Shown here: in pieces, positions 8,719 through 15,186 of the stretch
Numbering within the stretch: the stretch's first letter is position 1
Layout of the letters: every line of letters begins with the position of its first letter
NCBI RefSeq assembly: GCF_002286785.1
Contig: NZ_MUJY01000136.1
Coordinates: 1 to 64,000, forward strand
Source of the DNA: Pseudomonas sp. PIC25
GTDB taxonomy: Bacteria > Pseudomonadota > Gammaproteobacteria > Pseudomonadales > Pseudomonadaceae
Length of the DNA stretch: 64,000 nt
Direction of reading: 5' to 3'
Notes under the pieces: generated by a model
Seen by the model: only the letters and a program-made list of their open reading frames with translations
What the model was told of the DNA's origin: nothing
Database searches by the model: none
Program-made: the position numbers and the translations under genes

Positions 8719-9668
8719 AAGGCAAATTGTTGGCACTGATCGGTGAGAAGTTCGGTGCGCGATACCCCATAACGCCGCTCTTCGCGGATCGGGCCACCGG
8801 GCAGAAGCCCATGCAGCTCAACGAGGTGGACGAACAGACAGAGCACTACCTTGCCTTGAAGAGCGGGGAGGAAATGGCGAAAGGTTTGCCCACGGGGGTG
8901 ACTGCAGGAATTGGTACGCCAACGTGTTTGTTGATGATGATTCCCCCTTTACAGCATGGCGAGATAGATTTCGCCTTGGGTTGCTTGGCGGTGGCCATCG
9001 CTTTTTTCGCGGTGCCATTCGCCTGGGAAATGCTTCATCCGCTGCCACTGCCCACGCTGTTCAATCGTCGCACCCGCGAGGTGTATTTCGAACTGGACGG
9101 CGAGCTGTACCACACCCCTTGGGATGGGATCGAGGCGGCCACCTATGAATACGAGATGGTGCACCAGAACACCGGCGCCATGCGCCATGCGCCCATCGAA
9201 GTGCTGATGCACCGTTACGGCAAGCCGGAGCAACAGATTCTGGTCAACTTGGTGATTCCTGTCGCCCGCAGCATTGCGATCAACCAGCACACCTGGGAAT
9301 ACCTGCGGGCCTACATGAACAACGGGCCGTGGTTCGACGAGAACGGCGCCAACAGCCCGTCCGATGCGTTCGTTCGAGAACAACTGGCGATTAGCAACGA
9401 AAAGCGCCGGCACGCCTACAAGTTCACTTGGAAAACGTGGCAGAAGTACCGGCGTCCTCGCTCGCTGGTCCGCATGGTTTTAGAACTTCTCTTCTACCCC
9501 ATGGATGCCATTCAGGACTTCGTCTACGCCCTATCGAAACACCGTTCGCGCAACCAGTGGCCGGAAGAAGTGCTGGAACGCTTGCGCCCTGATGGCCCAA
9601 CAACGCGCTTGATCGATCTGGAGCGAGAGCAAGGATTGCCTGCCGGCGTTAGCGCATGCAGTGAGTAA
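8709..9668 (+). CDS. DUF6708-type membrane protein, putative immunity protein
   Basis: The 319-residue protein overlaps the effector gene by ten bases, the usual position of a T6SS immunity gene. Two hydrophobic segments (about residues 60-80 and 88-108) make a hairpin, followed by a conserved-looking soluble part with YFELDGELYHTPWDG (about 118-132), typical of DUF6708. Membrane location fits an antidote to a membrane-active toxin. The last 100 residues are rich in Arg/Trp/Tyr and lack an obvious motif. An alternative is a second component of the toxin, since DUF6708 has no proven biochemical role that I know of. A Rho-independent terminator lies 160 bases downstream, so the vgrG unit ends here. 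Confidence 0.7.
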   Translation: MALKGKLLALIGEKFGARYPITPLFADRATGQKPMQLNEVDEQTEHYLALKSGEEMAKGLPTGVTAGIGTPTCLLMMIPPLQHGEIDFALGCLAVAIAFFAVPFAWEMLHPLPLPTLFNRRTREVYFELDGELYHTPWDGIEAATYEYEMVHQNTGAMRHAPIEVLMHRYGKPEQQILVNLVIPVARSIAINQHTWEYLRAYMNNGPWFDENGANSPSDAFVREQLAISNEKRRHAYKFTWKTWQKYRRPRSLVRMVLELLFYPMDAIQDFVYALSKHRSRNQWPEEVLERLRPDGPTTRLIDLEREQGLPAGVSACSE

Positions 9669-10169
9669 TTCAGTCCGTTGCGGCTTCTGTTGGTTGGACA
9701 TGAAATCCTCTCTCGTTCGGCGATCCATGGTGGGCATTCTCCCATTTCCCTAATCGGGACAGCGTTACATGCTGCTCGGAACCTCCATGCGACAGCTCAA
9801 AATACTATTATTTAGTAAAAACAATGAACCGGCTTCGGCCGGTTTTTGTTTGCCTGAAAAATCCAAGCCCCTGAAAAACCCAAGCATAAAATGCACTTCT
9901 CCCCCTCCCGCCGACGGGCCTTACGTGGCTTTTTTGTGCAAATAGGGATGGTGGTGAAAGAGGGTTTCGAGGCCAGCAGCGGCGCGGGCTTTTCCCATGT
10001 ATGGGGTTTTCACGCTGTGAAAGGAAATGTCATAGGGTGAAGTTTTATATAGCTGGAAGCGTCCACATTGCGTCCACGCCTGTAATCAATATGTGCTGAA
10101 AATAAATGAATATGTTTCGGAAAATCAGGTGCTTAAGGCTATTTCCCTGTGGTCATGGCATATGATTCC
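9669..10169. other. Gene-poor, AT-richer element border
   Basis: About 500 bases between the DUF6708 stop and the tRNA fragment hold the terminator at 9827-9848 but no convincing gene on either strand. Base composition is visibly more AT-rich than in the neighbours (for instance 9801-9825 and 10080-10125), as is usual for the border of an integrated element. No integrase fragment was recognised. Confidence 0.6.
9827..9848 (+). terminator. Rho-independent terminator of the T6SS unit
   Basis: The sequence AACCGG-CTTCGG-CCGGTT followed by TTTGTTT makes a short stable hairpin with a UUCG-like loop and a T-rich tail, about 160 bases after the DUF6708 gene. Confidence 0.85.
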
Positions 10170-10216
10170 GGACTCATAATCCTTTGGTCCAGGGTTCGAG
10201 TCCCTGCGGGCCCACC
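10170..10216 (+). other. 3' fragment of a tRNA-Ile2(CAU)-like gene, probable att site
   Basis: From GGACTCATAATCC onward the sequence reads as the anticodon arm (anticodon CAT), variable loop, T-arm (GGTTCGAGTCC) and acceptor strand with encoded CCA of a tRNA-Ile2(CAU)-type gene. The 5' half is missing: the preceding bases do not form a D-arm or pair with the acceptor strand GCGGGCCC, and the anticodon stem is already mismatched on its 5' side. A 3' tRNA fragment is the signature left at the distal end of an element integrated by a tyrosine recombinase. The tRNA orientation (+) places the intact tRNA and the element to the left, so the T6SS module would lie inside the element. Confidence 0.8.
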
Positions 10217-10243
10217 ACCTTCAAAGCCGCGCATTGCGCGGCT
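10211..10243 (+). repeat. Left copy of island-flanking direct repeat
   Basis: CCCACCACCTTC followed by the GCC/GCGCGGCTT hairpin arms is repeated with about five mismatches in 33 bases at 15010-15042. The pair brackets 4.8 kb of accessory genes (Fic, NERD, HipA-like kinase, DUF3037) and probably represents successive attachment sites. Confidence 0.6.
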
Positions 10244-10246
10244 TTG
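10222..10246 (+). terminator. tRNA-type terminator hairpin
   Basis: CAAAGCCGCGC-att-GCGCGGCTTTG is a perfect 11-base stem directly after the tRNA fragment, matching the native terminator of a tRNA gene. A diverged copy lies at 15010-15042. Confidence 0.7.
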
Positions 10247-10267
10247 CACCTTCTACGGTTGTGACGG

Positions 10268-10366
10268 GTTCCAAGATCAACTTGGAACAGAAATAACCGA
10301 ACCTACAGCCGAAAACCGATGCAGATACAGACTCATGCCTGGAAGCTTGTAGCCCTTGAGCTACAA
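10268..10366 (+). promoter_or_regulatory. Two perfect inverted repeats in the Fic upstream region
   Basis: GTTCCAAG/CTTGGAAC (10268-10288, 5-base loop) and TTGTAGC/GCTACAA (10347-10366, 6-base loop) are perfect hairpins in the non-coding stretch between the tRNA terminator and the Fic operators. Neither has a T-run. They may be structured leader RNA or protein-binding sites; nothing more can be said. Confidence 0.4.
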
Positions 10367-10448
10367 ATGACCTCCCGACGATGTTTCTGAAGTGTTGAAA
10401 CAGGCGCATGAACCGGCTCAACCAACCCTGATCAGGAACACTTCTCAG

Positions 10449-10511
10449 TGAGCCGAATAGCCGGCATTATCGGCTCGCCATATGAGCCGAATAACTCCAC
10501 TAATCGGCTCA
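10449..10511 (+). promoter_or_regulatory. Tandem palindromic operators upstream of fic
   Basis: Two copies of TGAGCCGAATA facing T(A)ATCGGCTC are present: 10449-10476 and 10483-10511 (TGAGCCGAATAA with TAATCGGCTCA). A further CGGCTCA half-site lies at 10415-10421. They end about 15 bases before the Fic start. The Fic protein carries its own C-terminal winged-helix domain, so autoregulation through these sites is the simplest reading (inference). Confidence 0.65.
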
Positions 10512-10525
10512 CAGACGAGCAACCC

Positions 10526-11648
10526 ATGAATAACCCGCTTTGGATCTGGCGGCATCCCAACTGGCCGCATTTCAGCTGGCAAGCCGACACGCTTGCCCCC
10601 GCTGCTGCGCGCCTGCACCCAGGCTCAGGGGCGTTTGCTCGGCATGCTCGGCGCCGTGGGCAGTGACACCGAAGTGCAGAGCAGCCTGGATGCCATGCAG
10701 CAGAACATCATTACCTCTTCAGCCATCGAGGGTGAGCAACTGAATGTCGGTTCGGTGCGCTCATCACTGGCGCGGCGCCTGGGGCTGAACGAAGAAGGCA
10801 GCACCACGTCCCGCTCCGAAGGCTTGGCGGAACTGCTGCTCGATGCCACCCATGCGCATCAACAACCGCTGGACGAACAGCGACTCTTTACCTGGCACCG
10901 TTGGCTATTCCCCAGCGATGACCAACTGCTGGCGCGACCACTGCACATCGGTGCACTGCGCGGCGAAGAACCGATGCAGGTGGTTTCCGGTCGCATAGAC
11001 CGCCCTACGGTACATTTTGAAGCTCCTCCTCGCGCAGGGCTGGAAGCGCAACTGACGGACTTTCTCGCCTGGTTCGAGAGCAGCCGTAGCGATGCCAGCC
11101 TCGACCCCTTTCTGCGCGCCGGCATCGCTCATTTCTGGTTCGTTACCCTGCACCCCTTCGATGACGGCAGCGGTCGCCTCACTCGTGCCATCACCGACTT
11201 GGCATTGGCCCAGGGCGAACAGCAAGCCATCCGCTTTTACGCGATGTCCGCGAGCATCCTTGATGACCGCGCCGGTTACTACCGCATCCTCGAAGCCAGT
11301 CAGAAAGGCACGCTGGATATCACCAACTGGCTGCAGTGGTTTCTCAAAACACTGCTTAATAGCCTGGAGCAAGCCCTCGCTCGCATCGACCGCGTACTGG
11401 TCAAGGCACGCTTCTGGCAGGCCCACCGCAGCCAAACCCTATCGACCGAGCAGATCAAAGTGCTGAACCGCCTGCTCGATGGCGGCGAAAAGGGTTTCGA
11501 GAACGGTATCAGCGCGGCGCAATACCAAGCCGTGGCCAAGGTATCCAAAGCCACCGCAACCCGTCATCTGAGCGACCTGCTGGAAAAGGGCTGCATCGAG
11601 CGACTGCCCGGTGGCGGGCGTAGCACCCGTTACCAGATAGCACGCTGA
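10526..11648 (+). pseudogene. Fic family AMPylase-like protein with C-terminal HTH, frameshifted near the start
   Basis: Fic proteins transfer AMP from ATP to target proteins. Residues from ATG 10526 read MNNPLWIWRHPNWPHFSW, the normal N-terminus of DUF4172-Fic proteins, but the frame is lost at a run of five C (10596-10600); removing one C joins it to ...LAPLLRACTQAQGRLLG and the rest of the gene to 11648. SSAIEG (near 10720-10740) is the inhibitory-helix motif of class II Fic proteins. The catalytic motif reads HPFDDGSGR (11152-11178), with Ser in place of the usual Asn. A winged-helix domain (ISAAQYQAVAKVSKATATRH) ends the protein. The shift may be a homopolymer sequencing error or real inactivation; a TTG at 10593 could also start a protein lacking only the DUF4172 part. 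Confidence 0.8.
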
Positions 11649-11719
11649 GCACCTGAGCCGACCAAGTCAGGCCCTGGTGCGCCATCGCGCCATAGGACAA
11701 TGGTCGCGAACCCCGAGAA

Positions 11720-11858
11720 GGGTGCCTCTAAAAACGTAGGCGAGGCAGTCAGTACAAGGCAAAAGTAGGCGAGGAAGCGGAGTGTACTTTTGTACATGAG
11801 CATTCCGAGCCTGCTTTTAACGCAGTGATGACAACGCAGGTAGTTTTTAGGGGCTCCC
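11720..11858. mobile_element. MITE-like element, about 139 bp
   Basis: The ends GGGTGCCTCTAAAAAC (11720-11735) and GTTTTTAGGGGCTCCC (11843-11858) are imperfect 16-base inverted repeats, 13 positions pairing. The interior has no coding potential and contains two related segments with GTAGGCGAGG (11736 and 11766) and the palindrome TGTACTTTTGTACA (11783-11796). The flanks show no clear target-site duplication. It resembles intergenic repeats I have seen in pseudomonads near mobile genes, but no transposase family can be assigned from this copy. Confidence 0.55.
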
Positions 11859-11961
11859 TTGAGCCATTGAGAGCAATAAGCCATCATCCAGATGTGCCAG
11901 GCATCTGGATTTCGGCACACCTGCTCGCCTCTCCATCAAGCAGCTCGGCTCAAGGAAGAAA

Positions 11962-12729
11962 ATGGATTACAGCCCGATACTCGCCCAGGTCTGGGGCATG
12001 CTGACCTGGTTCATCCCAGCAGCCCTGCTGATTGGCCTGCTCAAGTCACCCTGGGCCAAGGGGCAGACCGGTGAACTGCTGGTGCGCCTGTTCGCCCATT
12101 GGCAGTTGGACAAGCAAACCTACCGCCGCCTGCACAACGTGACCCTGAACACGCCGGACGGCACCACGCAGATCGACCACGTATTCCTCTCGCCCTACGG
12201 CATCTTCGTGCTGGAAACGAAGAACATGAGCGGCTGGATCTTCGGCAGCGAGAAACAGGCGCAGTGGACGCAGAAGCTCTACAAACGCAGCTTCAAGTTC
12301 CAGAACCCGCTGCGGCAGAACTACAAGCACCTCAAAGCGCTGGAAGCCACCCTTGGCGTCAGCCCCGCGCACCTGCACTCGGTCATCACCTTTGTCGGCG
12401 GCAGCACCTTCAAGACTGAAGTGCCGGCCAACGTGACCCAGGGCATCGGCTTTATCCGCTATATCAAGTCATTCCAGCAGCAGGTATTCAGCGCGGCTGA
12501 AGTCGACGCCATGCTGCACGCCCTGCAAACCGGTCGTCGCGCACCGACCCTCGCTACTCACCGCGAGCATGTGCAAAACCTTAAGCGCCGCAGTGATCCA
12601 ACAGCCGAGCGGTGCCAAAAATGCGGCAGCGCCCAGGTTATTCGCACCAGTAAAATAGGGGCCAATGTCGGCCAACAATTCTGGGGCTGCTCCACCTTCC
12701 CCAAATGCAAAACCATGCAGAACCTTTGA
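11962..12729 (+). CDS. NERD nuclease-related domain protein with topoisomerase-type zinc finger
   Basis: The 255-residue protein has an N-terminal hydrophobic anchor (about residues 8-26), a NERD domain (about 35-150) with the nuclease-like core TTQIDHVFLSPYGIFVLETKN, in which D and ExK match the PD-(D/E)xK pattern, and a C-terminal four-cysteine zinc ribbon (CxxC at about 219 with WGCSTFPKC near 245) of the topoisomerase I type that binds DNA. NERD proteins are often found on plasmids and in defence regions; a role in processing or sensing DNA is likely but unproven. The start at 11962 has AAGGAAGAA directly upstream. It is followed by a methyltransferase remnant, a HipA-like kinase and DUF3037, all on the same strand. 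Confidence 0.88.
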   Translation: MDYSPILAQVWGMLTWFIPAALLIGLLKSPWAKGQTGELLVRLFAHWQLDKQTYRRLHNVTLNTPDGTTQIDHVFLSPYGIFVLETKNMSGWIFGSEKQAQWTQKLYKRSFKFQNPLRQNYKHLKALEATLGVSPAHLHSVITFVGGSTFKTEVPANVTQGIGFIRYIKSFQQQVFSAAEVDAMLHALQTGRRAPTLATHREHVQNLKRRSDPTAERCQKCGSAQVIRTSKIGANVGQQFWGCSTFPKCKTMQNL

Positions 12730-12761
12730 AGGGCTGGCAGTGAAAGGAACAAGGACTCCCC

Positions 12762-13151
12762 ATGCAGAAACTAAATCTGTCCCCTTTTCCTCTACGCCGT
12801 CTGGTGGCCCTCAACACCGAACCTGCCGCCGAAGAAGCCCGCAGCCATATTCGTTGGCTGCGCCCCCAGAACCCCAGCGCACAAACCGCCCCACAACAAA
12901 GCGAAGCCGAACTGGCGGACACAACGGATTTCGAATCCGCCCCCGAAGCCAGCACAGTAGCCGAGAAGCTCACCTGGCCCAAGCAGATGCGCGAGCAGGT
13001 CGCTGCCGTACGCCAGGCCCTTGTCCAAGGCCCGCTCCCAGCCGAAGCCAGCGCCGCGCAATTCAAAATCGCCGTACAGGCTGTTCTGGGTGCTCTGGAA
13101 GAGCTGAGCATGGTGCAGCAAGACGCAGATCAGTATCGTCTGGCCAGCTAA
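12762..13151 (+). CDS. C-terminal remnant of a class I DNA methyltransferase (MmeI/DISARM-like), or small derived protein
   Basis: The 129-residue frame contains two segments that in my recollection occur at the extreme C-terminus of large SAM-dependent DNA methyltransferases of MmeI-like and related defence systems: RLVALNTEPAAEEARSHIRW (near residues 12-31) and, after an acidic linker, KLTWPKQMREQVAAVRQAL followed by a small winged-helix-like tail (about 70-129). The rest of such an enzyme, including the SAM-binding and NPPY motifs, is absent upstream, where the NERD gene ends only 32 bases away. It has its own ATG with a weak AAGGAAC site, so it may be translated as a small protein. I read it as a decayed restriction/defence gene. 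Confidence 0.55.
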   Translation: MQKLNLSPFPLRRLVALNTEPAAEEARSHIRWLRPQNPSAQTAPQQSEAELADTTDFESAPEASTVAEKLTWPKQMREQVAAVRQALVQGPLPAEASAAQFKIAVQAVLGALEELSMVQQDADQYRLAS

Positions 13152-13169
13152 TGCATAAGGAAGCCGGCA

Positions 13170-13913
13170 ATGGCCAAGGATAACTACATAGAAGCGGTGG
13201 AGATCATCCGGCGACTGGAAGGTGGTATGACGCGGCCCTTCCTATGCCGTGCCAGCAATGGCAAACACTATGTGGCCAAAGGCTTAGAGCTGCCACCCGC
13301 CGAACGTATTGCGGAGCTGCTGTGCGCCCGCCTTGCGGCTGACTTCGGCTTGCCAATCCCCGGGCACGGCGTTATCTACATCGACCCCGCCCTGCTGCGC
13401 TACAACCCAGAAGCACGCAGCGACCTAGGGTCTGGGGACAGCTTCGCTCTGGCCTACGTCGCGGACGCTGCAGACCTGCTCTATTCGCAAGCACTGCGGG
13501 TTCCTGTCGACCTGCAAAAAGCCGTTTTCGCCTTTGATTACTGGGTTGGTAACGGTGATCGTCAGCTAGGGCCGCTGGGCGGCCGCCCCAATCTGCTGAT
13601 GTGCAGCACAGACAATCAGCTGCAGCTGATTGATCATAACCAAGCGTTTCACTGGCCGCAGGATGCCCAAGAGTTTGCTAAGAGCCATGTGTTTGGCCCA
13701 AGCAATCGGGCATGGCGCCTGGACCTGGTCGATAAAGTTGAATACAGCCAGCGGATGCACGACACTGCCGAACGCTTTCGTGACCTATGCTCAGACATAC
13801 CCGATGAATGGTGCGAATCTATGGGCAAACAGGGACTCGACATTCTGCTCGAAGAAATCGAAAGTAACCTGATGCGCTGCAATTCGGACGAGTTCTGGAG
13901 CGTCCTGCAATGA
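13170..13913 (+). CDS. HipA-like kinase domain protein
   Basis: The 247-residue protein resembles the compact HipA-like kinase family, much shorter than HipA (about 440). A beta strand with lysine (HYVAKG, about 31-36) would bind ATP; FDYWVGNGDRQLG (about 124-136) matches the catalytic loop IGNxDRH of HipA kinases with Gln in place of His, and LIDHNQAF (about 153-160) the metal-binding Asp. The ATG at 13170 has AAGGAAG upstream. The stop overlaps the DUF3037 start in ATGA, and the two families are commonly adjacent, so they probably act as a pair, possibly toxin and antidote or kinase and partner. No HipB-like antitoxin gene is next to it. Confidence 0.82.
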   Translation: MAKDNYIEAVEIIRRLEGGMTRPFLCRASNGKHYVAKGLELPPAERIAELLCARLAADFGLPIPGHGVIYIDPALLRYNPEARSDLGSGDSFALAYVADAADLLYSQALRVPVDLQKAVFAFDYWVGNGDRQLGPLGGRPNLLMCSTDNQLQLIDHNQAFHWPQDAQEFAKSHVFGPSNRAWRLDLVDKVEYSQRMHDTAERFRDLCSDIPDEWCESMGKQGLDILLEEIESNLMRCNSDEFWSVLQ

Positions 13914-14719
13914 AATACTCCTGTCTTTACAGCATCGTGCGCTTCGCGCCTTTTGCCGAAACCGAAGAGTTCGCCAATGTCGGCATCGTTCTCTCGGCCC
14001 CGACTATCGGCCGCATGGAGTACAGGCTCGCCCGCAGAAACCTGAAACGAGTCAATCACTTCTTCGAGTGCAACAACCTGTTCGCCAAGGCCATGGAGAT
14101 AGCCCAGAACGAACTGGATGCTGTACGAGCGATGACGGCAGAAGCACAAGAGAGCCAGATCGTTAACCACTTCCGCTTCCTGACCGAGCCCAAGGAGTCG
14201 CTGATTCGCTTCAGCCCCATGCGCTCGATCCTAGTGGAAAACTTTGACGCGACCCTTGATGAGCTGTTTGGCCGCTATATCGACCGCCAAGGCATGGCAC
14301 GCGATCGTCGCGAAGAAGTCATGGTGCGTGAAATTCGCACCCTGTTCACGGAAGCCTCTATCCGTAGCTTCCGCGATGACACCCTGACCGGTGATCTGAC
14401 CAAGCTGCACCTACCCCTGGTTCACCGCAATGAAGTTGTGGCCGCCATCAAGCCTTTAGCTTTTGACCAGGCCGAACCAAGCGGAATCCTTGACCACTGC
14501 GATCAGTGGCTGATGAAGTTCGTGCGTGCAGAGCGGGAAGGAGTTATTCAGTTGAAGAACGTGCTCATACCTGTTGCTGCCCCGGCAGAGAACGATTCGC
14601 CCCGCCACCGCAAAGCGGTGCAGATAGCCAAGGACAGCATCAAGGAACGCGGTCTGCAGTTGGTCGACTATCAGGCTACCCAGAAAATCGCTGCCTTCGC
14701 GCAGAGCTACGTTCAATAA
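13910..14719 (+). CDS. DUF3037 domain protein, partner of the HipA-like kinase
   Basis: The 269-residue protein begins MKYSCLYSIVRFAPF with EEFANVGIVL at about 23-32, the conserved start of DUF3037. The remainder is helical and charged, with no signal peptide or membrane segment. DUF3037 has no known biochemical activity that I can state. Coupled translation with the HipA-like kinase gene (four-base overlap) and the strong terminator 23 bases after the stop show that the two end one operon. It may bind or be phosphorylated by the kinase (inference). Confidence 0.85.
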   Translation: MKYSCLYSIVRFAPFAETEEFANVGIVLSAPTIGRMEYRLARRNLKRVNHFFECNNLFAKAMEIAQNELDAVRAMTAEAQESQIVNHFRFLTEPKESLIRFSPMRSILVENFDATLDELFGRYIDRQGMARDRREEVMVREIRTLFTEASIRSFRDDTLTGDLTKLHLPLVHRNEVVAAIKPLAFDQAEPSGILDHCDQWLMKFVRAEREGVIQLKNVLIPVAAPAENDSPRHRKAVQIAKDSIKERGLQLVDYQATQKIAAFAQSYVQ

Positions 14720-14741
14720 TCCCAAGCAGCTTTCCTGCTTA

Positions 14742-14775
14742 GCACAAGGCCCGGTAATCCGGGCCTTGTGCTTTT
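14742..14775 (+). terminator. Strong terminator after DUF3037
   Basis: GCACAAGGCCCGG-taat-CCGGGCCTTGTGC is a perfect 13-base stem followed by TTTT. It ends the HipA-like/DUF3037 operon. Confidence 0.92.
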
Positions 14776-15186
14776 GTTCTTGCGTTACACCATCGAGCTA
14801 TACCTCGATGATCAAATCCGAGCGAAAGCCAGTATCTTCGCCCGGTTACCCCCTTGGGTTGCAGCCCACACGCGTACCTGCCACGTCATAGTCGACGGCA
14901 GCCCATGGACCCACAGCGCCATCTGCTCGGCCATAAAGCCGTCCCAGCGGTTGGCATACGCAGCCCCCTTCCCAGTTCTCAGCTAAGCCACTGGACTTGC
15001 CCCTACCAACCCACCACCTTCGAAGCCACGTAATGCGCGGCTTCCGCCACCCAAAATCAACACCCGGTCCCCCACCACAAGCCCCCCAACCTCCCCACAC
15101 AGTTCCCCCAGCCACTACTTCCCCCTCCCCCCAAACCCACCTATGCTCCGGTGGTCAATACAGGGACGGATGAACGAAGGATTCCC
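14776..15186. other. Non-coding island border with G-rich minus strand
   Basis: No convincing gene is present. A short frame at 14768-14986 has no ribosome binding site. The right copy of the flanking repeat lies at 15010-15042. From 15062 to 15141 the + strand is strongly C-rich, so the - strand carries at least six runs of three or more G. Confidence 0.55.
15010..15042 (+). repeat. Right, diverged copy of island-flanking repeat
   Basis: CCCACCACCTTC, then a hairpin arm and ATGCGCGGCTT, match 10211-10243 with about five mismatches. The tRNA T-arm itself is not preserved upstream, where only scattered matches (GGACTTGCCCCTACCAA) remain. It is read as an old, decayed attachment-site end. Confidence 0.55.

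Noticed and set aside
1-9668. A complete prophage
   Set aside because: Only baseplate-like genes are visible, followed by VgrG and T6SS cargo; no capsid, packaging, lysis or integrase genes were seen in the window.
10149-10352. A short frame running through the tRNA fragment and terminator
   Set aside because: It overlaps a structural RNA remnant and hairpins, has no ribosome binding site and no recognisable product.
14768-14986. A 72-codon frame after the DUF3037 terminator
   Set aside because: It starts within the terminator T-run and shows no ribosome binding site or family similarity.
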